From: Celeribacter neptunius
Lineage (GTDB): Bacteria > Pseudomonadota > Alphaproteobacteria > Rhodobacterales > Rhodobacteraceae
DNA length: 64,000 bases
Reading direction: 5' to 3'
NCBI RefSeq assembly: GCF_900113955.1
Contig: NZ_FORH01000005.1
Location: 248,001 to 312,000, forward strand
In this document: positions 26,539 through 34,869 of the stretch, one piece after another
How the letters are laid out: each line of letters begins with the position of its first letter
Position numbering within the stretch: position 1 is the first letter of the stretch
The notes under the pieces: model-generated
What the model saw: the letters and a program-made list of their open reading frames with translations, nothing else
What the model was told of the DNA's origin: nothing
Database searches by the model: none
Translations under genes and position numbers: made by a program

Positions 26539-28235
26539 TGGTGCGCTTCTTTACACATGGTGATGGCTCGGGGCGTGCGGCAGTGGAATACCTGCTGGCC
26601 GAGGAGGTCGCGGCCTATACCGAAGACCGCGAGCGCATCGCAGGCCAGACCGTTCGCCGTGATGTGTTGCCAGAGGTGCTGTCAGGCGATCCGGATCTGA
26701 CACGCGCCCTGATCGACAGCAACACCCGGAAGTGGCGCTATACCAGCGGTGTCGTGGCCTTCCATGCGGAGGATGATCCCTCCGAAGCGGATCAGGCGGC
26801 TGTGATGGCTGATTTCGAGAAAGCCGCCTTTGCAGGGTTGGAGAGGGATCAGGCGAATATCCTCTGGGTGCGCCATCGGCATATGGGCAATGTCGAGCTG
26901 CATTTCCTGATCCCGCGCGTCGAACTTTACGGCAACCGCTCGTTCAACCCGGCTCCCCCGAAGTCTGAGGCATATTTCAACGCCTTTCGAGACTATTGGA
27001 ATGCCCGCGCGTGCTGGATCAGCCCGGAGGCCCCCTCCCGTAAGCGCATGGTGAAGCCGGTGTTCGATTTTGGTGACCGGCAGGGCATCAAGGAAACGAT
27101 CCAAACGCTGATCATCCAGCGGATCGAAGCCGGTGAGATCAGCAACCACGCCCATGTCCGAGCCGCGCTCGCCGAACTGGACGGCCTCGAATTCAAACCA
27201 CTGACTGACAAACAGCTTGAGAAACGCCGCAAGGCCGATGCGGAGGAGGCCCGAGGCGGCAAGCGCCGCAGGCGTGACAGCCGCATCACCATGCGCGTCA
27301 CTGGCACCTCGGACAGCCTGCACACATTCCGCCTTGAAGACAGGATATTCCATGAAGACTGGACCGCAGATGAATACTTTGCTGCAAAGCCTGCAAGCGA
27401 AGGTCGAGACACAAAACCAGACGACCGAAGCGCAAACCCAGGAGATGTTGAACGACTTCGAGCAGCGTTTGTCGCAAGCGTTGAACGCCGCGCAGCAAAA
27501 AATCATGCGCGATATGCACGACCTCGAAAAGCTGAGCGAGCTGATCCACGACCGGACGGCCACCCAGGTCGAGGAACAGGCCCGCAAGATACGGCAGGCG
27601 ACAGTCGAGCTGGAAGCCAGCCGGAAGGAATGGCGCACTGTGACGTGGAAAACCATGCTGCCGACCTACCTGATCGGGGTCTTGCTGACCTTCTGGGTGC
27701 TCTTGATGGCGGTGCAGCTGACCTTTCCCGAACCACAGAACACGACGGCGAAGCCGGGGCTGGCACTGTTCGGTCTCGAAAGGGCGAGGGTGAGCCGTGG
27801 CCCTGGCGGCCTTGGCCAGGTGCTGAGCCTGCCGCGCGGCGTCACGCTGGCCGATTGTCCGATCCCAAACCTGAACGGCGGCGAAGTTTGCGTCGAGACC
27901 GCAACCACGAGGTAGACCATGTCACACCCGCAACTGACGCCATTCGAGACCGCATTGCTGCGCGCTGTCGAAGGACTGAACACGACATTCGAGGCTGGTT
28001 TGAAGAGCGCCAGCGCCTCGCCGAACGAGTTCGAGACTTTGCATCACGCATTCAATCGCTTCGCGACCGACTTGGAGAAACGCTTGACCGTCTTGGAGCG
28101 GCAGCAGGCGGAATTGCGGCGTCTGTTGGAGGCTGGCTGACCCGGCGATCTGCGCAGCGGAACGAAGTTAAGCAGAGCAAACCTAAGCGGAGAGGCACGG
28201 CATCCGCGCCCTTCTCTTATGACCCGAAATTCTAA
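26535..28235 (+). CDS. mobA: ColE1-type (MOBP5/HEN-like) relaxase
   Basis: The relaxase nicks oriT and stays bound to the transferred strand. In this 566-residue protein, residues 110-128 (ILWVRHRHMGNVELHFLIP) carry the catalytic metal-binding motif. H114-x6-E121-x-H123 aligns with the H-x6-E-x-N motif recalled for ColE1 MbeA. A likely nucleophile is Y19. The C-terminal 270 residues are Arg-rich and of unusual composition. The reason is that two further genes are read from another frame over 27352-28140, exactly as mbeB and mbeD are nested in ColE1 mbeA. Confidence 0.88.
   Translation: MMVRFFTHGDGSGRAAVEYLLAEEVAAYTEDRERIAGQTVRRDVLPEVLSGDPDLTRALIDSNTRKWRYTSGVVAFHAEDDPSEADQAAVMADFEKAAFAGLERDQANILWVRHRHMGNVELHFLIPRVELYGNRSFNPAPPKSEAYFNAFRDYWNARACWISPEAPSRKRMVKPVFDFGDRQGIKETIQTLIIQRIEAGEISNHAHVRAALAELDGLEFKPLTDKQLEKRRKADAEEARGGKRRRRDSRITMRVTGTSDSLHTFRLEDRIFHEDWTADEYFAAKPASEGRDTKPDDRSANPGDVERLRAAFVASVERRAAKNHARYARPRKAERADPRPDGHPGRGTGPQDTAGDSRAGSQPEGMAHCDVENHAADLPDRGLADLLGALDGGAADLSRTTEHDGEAGAGTVRSRKGEGEPWPWRPWPGAEPAARRHAGRLSDPKPERRRSLRRDRNHEVDHVTPATDAIRDRIAARCRRTEHDIRGWFEERQRLAERVRDFASRIQSLRDRLGETLDRLGAAAGGIAASVGGWLTRRSAQRNEVKQSKPKRRGTASAPFSYDPKF
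27352..27915 (+). CDS. MbeB-like mobilization protein nested in the relaxase gene
   Basis: This 187-residue protein is read in a different frame inside the relaxase gene. Residues 7-60 (MNTLLQSLQAKVETQNQTTEAQTQEMLNDFEQRLSQAL region) match the start of ColE1 MbeB. A coiled coil follows, then a membrane span at about 102-123 (LPTYLIGVLLTFWVLLMAV). In ColE1, MbeB stabilises the relaxosome and attaches it to the membrane. The ATG at 27352 has AGGA at 6 nt. The frame shows real protein character (heptads, clean membrane span), so it is not a shadow. Confidence 0.8.
   Translation: MKTGPQMNTLLQSLQAKVETQNQTTEAQTQEMLNDFEQRLSQALNAAQQKIMRDMHDLEKLSELIHDRTATQVEEQARKIRQATVELEASRKEWRTVTWKTMLPTYLIGVLLTFWVLLMAVQLTFPEPQNTTAKPGLALFGLERARVSRGPGGLGQVLSLPRGVTLADCPIPNLNGGEVCVETATTR
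27919..28140 (+). CDS. MbeD-like small mobilization protein nested in the relaxase gene
   Basis: The 73-residue protein begins 3 nt after the MbeB-like gene and is also wholly inside the relaxase gene. TPFETALLRAVEGLNTTFEAGL, then a coiled coil ending in LEKRLTVLERQQAELRRLLEAG, fits the MbeD/MobD family of plasmid entry-exclusion or mobilization helpers. GAGGT precedes the ATG. Confidence 0.72.
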   Translation: MSHPQLTPFETALLRAVEGLNTTFEAGLKSASASPNEFETLHHAFNRFATDLEKRLTVLERQQAELRRLLEAG

Positions 28236-28255
28236 GCAAACGAAAGGACATGACC

Positions 28256-28435
28256 ATGAGCACAGAAAAGAGCTTCATCGATCAGATCGTGGCGCAAATC
28301 CAGGACACCGTGCGAGACATGGAAGATTCTGGATTTCTGGATGAGCTTGCCCAAGCGCCAGAGAAGGCGGAAACGCCGCAGGCACAGGAAACGGAGGCGC
28401 CGAAGGATACGGACCGCTCGCATGACAAGTCGTGA
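28256..28435 (+). CDS. Small hypothetical protein after the mob genes
   Basis: The 59-residue acidic protein has an amphipathic first half (FIDQIVAQIQDTVRDMEDSGFLDELA) and a low-complexity Glu/Pro/Ala tail. GAAAGG lies 8 nt before the ATG at 28256; the ATG at 28250 is too close to it. It starts 20 nt after the relaxase stop and is probably co-transcribed. No function is known. Confidence 0.5.
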   Translation: MSTEKSFIDQIVAQIQDTVRDMEDSGFLDELAQAPEKAETPQAQETEAPKDTDRSHDKS

Positions 28436-28746
28436 AGCGGATATTCCTTCACTGTCAACTTTCGGCCACGCCCTCCCCTGCCTTGTGGGGAGGCGATGTC
28501 AGGCGAGGCCGGAAGTGCGACGGTAGCCGGAAAATCCACATGAGCGAGACGCCATGTATCGAGCGATTGTGGGGTTTCCGGCGGGCCTGCGAAACGCAAC
28601 AGAGCTATCAAGGTATGAAACTATTGCGTTATAGAGCCGTACTCGGTCTTTAAGTATGAACGAGGGATTGACCATGGTTATGAGACGTCTCTGCCTGTAC
28701 TTGCCGAATTTCTTCTGACAAGCCCCTCCACACTACAGCCATGGTA
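28436..28746. other. Non-coding gap between mobilization and fructosamine regions
   Basis: This 311-nt gap between convergent transcription units holds one clear hairpin, CCTCCCC (28472-28478) paired with GGGGAGG (28487-28493). It is not followed by a T-run. I see no gene, tRNA or repeat beyond this. Confidence 0.5.
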
Positions 28747-29874
28747 TCATGCGTAGACAGCGGGTTCGGAATGCTGGGTAAAATCCGCCCGTTTCAAACG
28801 AGCTTCATTTTGATCGAAAACATGTAGAAGTTCCGGTTTTACAGACAGTTCAATCTCCATGCCAACTTCGAGTTCCGTAGTCCCTGGCAATTTTGCAATC
28901 AGGGGTTGGTCAAAGAATGTACCTTCGAGATATACTAATTGAACCTCTCCCAGCTGCTCAATAAGGGAAATGCACCCCTTCAAAAAGCCAGAGCCAGCTT
29001 CAGCTAGCCAGACATCTTCTGGGCGAACTCCTAGCATGACAGATGAATCAATGAGTTCCCCCCCTGAGGACACTGGAATGCGTATGGTATTGCCATCTTT
29101 GGTACAAACCTCTGTTTCATTACCTGCTTTGGTGAGGCGAGCTGGTATGAGATTCATGGCTGGAGAACCAATAAACTGAGCCACAAAAAGACTCGCTGGC
29201 TCTCTATACAGCTCAATAGGCGTCCCCACCTGTTCGATTTTGCCGTCTTTCAAGACAACAATACGATCTGCAAGGGTCATCGCTTCAACCTGATCATGTG
29301 TTACATAGATCATTGTTGTATCAGGCATAGACTGTTTCAATTTCGCGATTTCAATTCTAGTGGCCACGCGCAATGCTGCATCCAAGTTTGAAAGAGGTTC
29401 GTCAAACAGAAAGACTTTCGGATTGCGTACAATGGCCCGTCCGATCGCGACCCGCTGCCTTTGGCCGCCAGACAGAGCCTTCGGATGACGTTGAAGGAAA
29501 GGGGTAAGATGCAAACTCGCGGCAGCTTTCTCGATGCGTTTCTGAATTTGATCTTTTGAAACCCCGGCAATCTTCAATCCGAATGCCATATTATCGAAAA
29601 CGGACATGTGAGGGTAGAGCGCATATGACTGAAAAACCATGGAAATTCCACGATTAGCGGGCTTCACGTAGTTCATCAGTTTTCCGTCAAGATGGAATTC
29701 ACCTGATGAAATCTCTTCCAAACCTGCAATCGTTCGAAGCAGCGTCGATTTCCCACAACCTGATGGCCCAACGAATACAACAAACTCACCGGACTCGATG
29801 TCGAGATCAACACCATGTAACACTTCCACTGTGCCATAGTTTTTTCGAATATTTCTTAGTTTAATTTCAGCCAT
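28747..29874 (-). CDS. Sugar ABC transporter ATP-binding protein (UgpC/MalK/MsmX type)
   Basis: This ATPase drives the importer encoded by the permease genes at 33045-34864. Residues 36-44 hold the Walker [10 protein letters not shown]. Further on are the [15 protein letters not shown] signature and a [11 protein letters not shown]alker B. The C-terminal 130 residues form the regulatory OB-type domain of the MalK branch ([12 protein letters not shown]). It is the last gene of the operon, next to the FAD oxidoreductase. The B. subtilis fructosamine importer needs an ATPase of this same type. Confidence 0.92.
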   Translation of the reverse strand: MAEIKLRNIRKNYGTVEVLHGVDLDIESGEFVVFVGPSGCGKSTLLRTIAGLEEISSGEFHLDGKLMNYVKPANRGISMVFQSYALYPHMSVFDNMAFGLKIAGVSKDQIQKRIEKAAASLHLTPFLQRHPKALSGGQRQRVAIGRAIVRNPKVFLFDEPLSNLDAALRVATRIEIAKLKQSMPDTTMIYVTHDQVEAMTLADRIVVLKDGKIEQVGTPIELYREPASLFVAQFIGSPAMNLIPARLTKAGNETEVCTKDGNTIRIPVSSGGELIDSSVMLGVRPEDVWLAEAGSGFLKGCISLIEQLGEVQLVYLEGTFFDQPLIAKLPGTTELEVGMEIELSVKPELLHVFDQNEARLKRADFTQHSEPAVYA

Positions 29875-29907
29875 GTTTTTCTCACTTCTGTTGGATTTAC
29901 CGTCAGG

Positions 29908-31317
29908 TCACGCACTCGGCGCGAGTTCCGATATTTTTCGATTTATCCAGCCGACCTTTTTGTTTTGAATTTCCAGATCGTTGCGCTTGCAGATTGCATG
30001 TCGGACAACACGTGCGCCCAGATAGCGCAGAGGCTCCGGCGGCAGAGCTGTTCGGCGGGTTAATCCAACAAGACCACTTCGGCTCCATTTGTCATCGGCT
30101 CCAAGCACTAGGCTTGCGAGGATGTGGCCAGCAACAGGTGTTTGAGCTATTCCCGTACCATTGAACCCGACGCCATAGAAAAGTCCGGGGGCATCTTCCA
30201 TTTCTCCGAAAACCGGCAAATGCTCTACCATGCAATCAACCGGTCCAGCCCAATCATGTGTCACGGAGAGATTGGCAAGCTCTGGGTAGACGCGCCTCAA
30301 TTCCTTCTTATTGTCGCTTCCATGATTTGGGCTTTGATTGAATTCGGGGCCCATCAGCCCCTTGTACGCCACTTCGCCGCTTCCGCGGCCGAAGATGACG
30401 CGCCCCTCTTGGGTTCGCTGATAATATAGGACATTCGCCTGAGAATCGCAGATCGCTTTTCCATCCTTCCACCCAAGTCGGTCCAGAATATCTGCCGCCG
30501 GTTCTGTCGCGATCACCTGACTGGCAACAACATAAAGATATCGTCTCAATTCGGGGATCGCCGAGGCCCATGCGTTGTTGCAGATGACAACTTTCTTAGC
30601 TTGCACCTGCCCTTGAGGGCATGAGAGCTGCCACGTTTCACCTTGCAGCAGTGAAAGGACGGGACTTGCTTCGTGGATCGAAATCCCTTGAGACAAGGCA
30701 AGATCGCGCAACCCCAACGCCAGACACGCCGGCTGAACCGTTCCAGCATGTTTTTCCACAATGCCTTGATAAGATGCAGAAGACCCCGTTTCTTTGTGAA
30801 GAGTCGCGGCATCACACGTTTCGAAAGGTTTGATGCCCTGCGCCGCACACAACCCTTCGGCGTTTTGCCATGCGCCCTCCTGCGCTTTCGAACTTGCAGT
30901 CCAGTACCAACCGTCGAGACGCAGCTTCATATCGATACGTCCTGACATTTGGAGCTCTGCCAGTTCATCGATTGCATCAACACTCGCGTTACACAAAGAA
31001 CGTGCTTCTTCGGGACCGACGAGTTTCTCCAGAAGATCGATCTCAGCAAACCAACTGTGGACCTGTCCGCCATTCCTCCCGGACGCGCCAGAGCCACAGA
31101 AGTCCGCTTCAAGGATCGTGATCTTCAAATTGCGATCCCTTTCGCGCAGACGCAATGCAGTCCATAGTCCGCAAAAACCGCCTCCGACGATCGCAACATC
31201 CGTCTCTTCGTTGCCAACAAGGGCTTGTGTCGCCACAGAGCCACCAGCATCTTGCAGCCAGAAAGATCTTTGCTCAGGAGCACAAATTTCCGGTGCCGCG
31301 AGTCGGTATTTCTTCAT
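29908..31317 (-). CDS. FAD-dependent oxidoreductase, DAO family
   Basis: The 469-residue flavoprotein binds FAD through IVGGGFCG at residues 43-50, followed by the GRNGGQV loop near 85. The closest recognisable relatives are PuuB-like amine or glutamylputrescine oxidases and sarcosine-type oxidases. In this operon the natural substrate would be a fructosyl amine or amino acid. Canonical frl operons do not include such an enzyme. The start at 31317 has GGAGATCTGAG and lies 1 nt from the kinase stop codon. The substrate remains unknown. Confidence 0.85.
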   Translation of the reverse strand: MKKYRLAAPEICAPEQRSFWLQDAGGSVATQALVGNEETDVAIVGGGFCGLWTALRLRERDRNLKITILEADFCGSGASGRNGGQVHSWFAEIDLLEKLVGPEEARSLCNASVDAIDELAELQMSGRIDMKLRLDGWYWTASSKAQEGAWQNAEGLCAAQGIKPFETCDAATLHKETGSSASYQGIVEKHAGTVQPACLALGLRDLALSQGISIHEASPVLSLLQGETWQLSCPQGQVQAKKVVICNNAWASAIPELRRYLYVVASQVIATEPAADILDRLGWKDGKAICDSQANVLYYQRTQEGRVIFGRGSGEVAYKGLMGPEFNQSPNHGSDNKKELRRVYPELANLSVTHDWAGPVDCMVEHLPVFGEMEDAPGLFYGVGFNGTGIAQTPVAGHILASLVLGADDKWSRSGLVGLTRRTALPPEPLRYLGARVVRHAICKRNDLEIQNKKVGWINRKISELAPSA

Positions 31318-31318
31318 C

Positions 31319-32185
31319 TCAGATCTCCGCCTTTTCAATAATGTCTGCGTATTTTTCGATCAGCCAACTCGGGATTGGGGCCATCTCCTGTGGGAAGCCG
31401 CCAGGATAGCTGCAGGTGATCGCCGCTGCGTTTGTCGCCTGTCGAAGCGCTGCCTCCGCTGCAATTTGCTCAATGATATAGGCCTTGAGAAAGGCGGCGA
31501 TAAAACTGTCTCCGGCACCGCAGGTGTCCACAACCTGAATGTTTTTTGCCGGACAATGATGGATGTTGCGCCCATCGTGAAACCAGGCGCCCTTATTGCC
31601 GCAGGTCACCACGACTTGTTGGGCTCCCTTCAAGATGAATATCGTCAAAAGCTCCTCTGGGGTCACATCCGGTCTCTCGGAACCTGCCGCGAAAACCAAA
31701 GGGATACCTTGCAAGTCCAGTGCATCATGCTGTGTCGAAACATCGATGCTGAAAGCCACGTTGTCCCGGCGCAAACGCCTCAGCAGCTCCGGGCTGCTAT
31801 TGGTTCCGAGGTGGACCCAATCCGCTTCGAGCAAACGCTCATATTGCGCAAGCGCCGGAATATACTCTGCCCCCACGCCCAAATCTTCGAGAAGGAAACT
31901 CCGGTCCCCTTCCTCATCCGTTAAAAGAGTGACCGCCGTGCTTCCCTGTGCAACTTCAAGGGAGGAGATATCAAGACCAACCTCGGCAAGCGCATTTGCC
32001 ACGATCTGGCCTTCCGGGTCCGAACCAATTTTCCCGAAATAACTTGCGGACAAGCCGGACAAATGCCAGTTTACAGCTACATTCAGTGCGTTACCTCCCA
32101 CGGTCATGTGGTTTTGTGTCAGGTAAACATCAAGGCAATTATCGCCAACGGCGATCAGATCGCGATGAGATATATCGGAATTCAT
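31319..32185 (-). CDS. frlD: PfkB-family kinase, FrlD-like (fructosamine kinase)
   Basis: FrlD phosphorylates fructoselysine at O6 before the deglycase acts. Of 288 residues, the first 40 read IAVGDNCLDVYLTQNH then GGNALNVAV, closely following the opening of E. coli FrlD as I recall it. The catalytic Asp is D226 in DTCGAGDSF (220-228). The gene overlaps the upstream epimerase gene by ATGA. GAAGAGAG precedes the ATG at 32185. Fructosamine specificity is inferred from this similarity plus the deglycase partner in the operon. Confidence 0.82.
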   Translation of the reverse strand: MNSDISHRDLIAVGDNCLDVYLTQNHMTVGGNALNVAVNWHLSGLSASYFGKIGSDPEGQIVANALAEVGLDISSLEVAQGSTAVTLLTDEEGDRSFLLEDLGVGAEYIPALAQYERLLEADWVHLGTNSSPELLRRLRRDNVAFSIDVSTQHDALDLQGIPLVFAAGSERPDVTPEELLTIFILKGAQQVVVTCGNKGAWFHDGRNIHHCPAKNIQVVDTCGAGDSFIAAFLKAYIIEQIAAEAALRQATNAAAITCSYPGGFPQEMAPIPSWLIEKYADIIEKAEI

Positions 32186-33048
32186 TGGAAACTCTCTTCC
32201 ATGTTGATCCACGGAGAAATCGCAGACAGATTCCTGCGCCATGTGGCAATGGGATCAAGCGCATAGGATCCGTCGCCGAAGGGCTCAAAGGAAAACGTGC
32301 CTGTGTATCCTCCGTCTGTAAGTTCATGCATAAATTGAGGGATATTGAGTTCACCATCGCCTAGTGCGAGGTGACCAGAGGGCTTGCCGTCAACAAGATG
32401 GACATGCGCCAACCTATCTCCGAACAGTTCTATATACGTGGCAATGTCATCCCCCGCCGTCGCCATTGCCACAAAATCAAGCACAACATCGATGTCGTCC
32501 CGCGACAGTTGCTTGAGCATTTGCAGAGCACTCGCCGCAGATATGACCAGATTGCTTTCACAGCGCTGTAGCGGCTCGAGCAGAGATTTCAGCCCAAGAG
32601 ATGCGGCAAATTCTGTAATCTGCGACAGGCTTTCGAGGGACCGGGACCATGCCTCTTCAATGTTTTCGGTCTCGCAACCGCGCCCTGAGGTCAGAAAAAG
32701 ATATTCTCCCCCGAGCTCAGCACAGAATTCGGCTGCTTTGCAAAAATAGTCGATACTATTTGCACGCAACTCCGGATCTTTCGACGCGATATTGACGGGA
32801 TACATGACCTGTTCTGGCGTCAGGCAATGCACCGACAAATCATTTTCCCTCAGACAGTTTTTAAGATGTCTGATCCGGTATTTGTTCGCCGTCGAAACAT
32901 GAAGATGCGGTGCCACGGCCCAGAGCTCTATGCGCGTCATACCACTGCGGTGCATTTCCTTCGCGAAGAGTTCAAAAGGCGCATGTTGGAACGAGAAATT
33001 TGAACCCAATATTCGCGAGAACGGGACATCAGATAAACGATGCTTCAT
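32182..33048 (-). CDS. Sugar phosphate isomerase/epimerase, FrlC-like TIM barrel
   Basis: The 288-residue protein belongs to the AP-endonuclease-2 TIM-barrel group. Metal-binding residues are seen in SLLEPLQRCESN (Glu), VVLDFVAMAT (Asp), HVHLVDGKPSGH (His, Asp) and FSFEPFGDG (Glu). E. coli FrlC of this fold interconverts psicoselysine and fructoselysine, so the same role is plausible. A simple sugar isomerase is the alternative. It overlaps the permease gene by 4 nt upstream and the kinase gene by 4 nt downstream. Confidence 0.78.
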   Translation of the reverse strand: MKHRLSDVPFSRILGSNFSFQHAPFELFAKEMHRSGMTRIELWAVAPHLHVSTANKYRIRHLKNCLRENDLSVHCLTPEQVMYPVNIASKDPELRANSIDYFCKAAEFCAELGGEYLFLTSGRGCETENIEEAWSRSLESLSQITEFAASLGLKSLLEPLQRCESNLVISAASALQMLKQLSRDDIDVVLDFVAMATAGDDIATYIELFGDRLAHVHLVDGKPSGHLALGDGELNIPQFMHELTDGGYTGTFSFEPFGDGSYALDPIATWRRNLSAISPWINMEESFQ

Positions 33049-33914
33049 TTTCCCATCCCGTCAGTTAGCCCGCGTATAAAGTAGCGTTGGGTCAGGAAGA
33101 AAATGATCACAATCGGCAGTGCCGAGATGGTCATCGCAGCAAAGACCTGTCCAAAATCTGTCCCATGTTTCGACATCAGCGATGTCAGACCAACAGGCAA
33201 TGTCTGGGTGTCTGCCGAACTCGTGAAAATCATAGCAAAGAGATATTCGTTCCATGCAAATAGAACATGCAGGATCACGCAAGATACTATGATCGGTTGG
33301 CACAAGGGCAGGATTATTTTTCGGAAAATCTGGCCCTCAGTTGCCCCGTCCATGCGGGCGGCCTCGTCCAAATCATAGGGCAAATCAAGCATGTAGGCCC
33401 GGATTAAGAAGGTCGTAAATGGGATGCGAAACGCGGTGTAAAGCAGGATCAAAGCCCAGTGCGTGTCATAAATCCCAAAGCTTTGCATCATGCGCACCAA
33501 TGGGACCAGAGCCACGGTCGGGCTGAGCATCATCCCCCCCAACACAAAGCCCACGAGAAGCGGCTTTCCTGGGATTTTGGTTCGCGTCAGGCCAAAAGCG
33601 GTCCATGCACTGATCAGCACTGTTGCGACAATTGACATCGCAGTCACGATGAGGCTCGACACGACAAACTGGCTGACACCATTATTCCAGGCGTCAACAT
33701 AGGAACTGAATGACCAGTTTTGTGGCAGAGCAAACGGACTGTTGAAAATTTCGGTGTTACTTTTGAAGCCGCTTAACGCCATCCAAAGGAGCGGGTAGAG
33801 CACGACAATGCCCAACAAAACCAGAAAGGATTGTAAAACACCCCGTCCGACAATGACCCAAGGGTTTGGTTTCGGTTTGTGCGCGACTTCCGGAATGATG
33901 TTCTGAGTGCTCAT
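33045..33914 (-). CDS. Carbohydrate ABC transporter permease (MalG/FrlM type)
   Basis: The 289-residue inner-membrane protein has six predicted spans and the cytoplasmic EAA loop (DEAARMDGATEGQIFRKIILPL) that couples to the ATPase. PLLWMALSGFKSNTEIF at the start and NEYLFAMIF near the end are typical of MalG-type permeases. The start at 33914 follows AAGGGTGAACAC. The ATG overlaps the stop of the other permease gene. Confidence 0.92.
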   Translation of the reverse strand: MSTQNIIPEVAHKPKPNPWVIVGRGVLQSFLVLLGIVVLYPLLWMALSGFKSNTEIFNSPFALPQNWSFSSYVDAWNNGVSQFVVSSLIVTAMSIVATVLISAWTAFGLTRTKIPGKPLLVGFVLGGMMLSPTVALVPLVRMMQSFGIYDTHWALILLYTAFRIPFTTFLIRAYMLDLPYDLDEAARMDGATEGQIFRKIILPLCQPIIVSCVILHVLFAWNEYLFAMIFTSSADTQTLPVGLTSLMSKHGTDFGQVFAAMTISALPIVIIFFLTQRYFIRGLTDGMGK

Positions 33915-34864
33915 GTGTTCACCCTTTTCCGTTTTGTGTACCAAAGCTGGGCAAGGCCACACATCGTGGTGACAACAAAGATCAAGGATCCGATTGCCGC
34001 AGCGTAGCCCATGTCATTTTGTGTAAAACCCATCTCGTAAAGCCACGTCCCAAGCACCTGAGAGGAATTGTTCGGACCGCCGCCCGTCATGACCATGATC
34101 TCGTTGAACACCTGAAATGCACCGGTGATCGTGACAATGATCATCATACCAGTCATCTCACGGGTCATCGGTAGAGTGATCGACCAGAGTTGACGTAGGG
34201 CCCCGGCGCCGTCCATGCGGGCGGCGTCATAGAGTTCTTTTGGAATTTTTTGGATTGCGATGGTAAACAGTAGGGCGGAGTAGCCAAATCCTTGCCATTG
34301 GCTCATCCCGATGATCGCATAAATCGCGGTATCTTCATCGCCCAACCACGCCTTTGCGTAGGCCCCGAGGCCAAGTATTTTCATGACCTCTTCCAACAGG
34401 CCAATATCGGGCTGATAGATGAAGTAAAACAGAAGCCCCGTTACGGTCGTAGATATCGCGGATGGAACGAAATAAACTGCACGCCAAAAATTCCGCATTT
34501 TTCTGGAGGATAGATCCTCGATGATCGCCGCGACGATGAAGGCGCCGAAGACCTGAAAAACAATGGAGATTATTGCATACAGGAGGTTATTCCTTAGCGC
34601 GCTCCAGACAACCTTATCCGAGAAAAGGCGTGTGTAATTTTCAAGCCCGACGTTTTCGACTTCACCCGTAAAGATGTCCTGCATTGTCGTACTGACACGA
34701 AAGTTCTCGATAATCGGATAATAGACGAACCAACCCACGATAATGAATGCCGGTAGCACCCACCGCCATTCAAGCATCATTGCGGCAAGATGTTTGTATC
34801 GTGAGTAAGGCGTGGAGCCAGCATAGCTGGCCCCACTCGTCTCATGAACATTCAACCAAGCCAT
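33911..34864 (-). CDS. Carbohydrate ABC transporter permease (MalF/UgpA/FrlN type)
   Basis: The 317-residue membrane protein has six spans and an EAA loop (KELYDAARMDGAGALRQLWSITLPM). The segment VFNEIMVMTGGGPNNSSQVLGTWLYEMGF is typical of UgpA-type permeases. With the neighbouring MalG-type protein it forms the transmembrane channel. It begins 5 nt after the solute-binding protein gene, with only a weak ribosome site (GGA), so translation is probably coupled. Confidence 0.92.
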   Translation of the reverse strand: MAWLNVHETSGASYAGSTPYSRYKHLAAMMLEWRWVLPAFIIVGWFVYYPIIENFRVSTTMQDIFTGEVENVGLENYTRLFSDKVVWSALRNNLLYAIISIVFQVFGAFIVAAIIEDLSSRKMRNFWRAVYFVPSAISTTVTGLLFYFIYQPDIGLLEEVMKILGLGAYAKAWLGDEDTAIYAIIGMSQWQGFGYSALLFTIAIQKIPKELYDAARMDGAGALRQLWSITLPMTREMTGMMIIVTITGAFQVFNEIMVMTGGGPNNSSQVLGTWLYEMGFTQNDMGYAAAIGSLIFVVTTMCGLAQLWYTKRKRVNT

Positions 34865-34869
34865 TCCAA

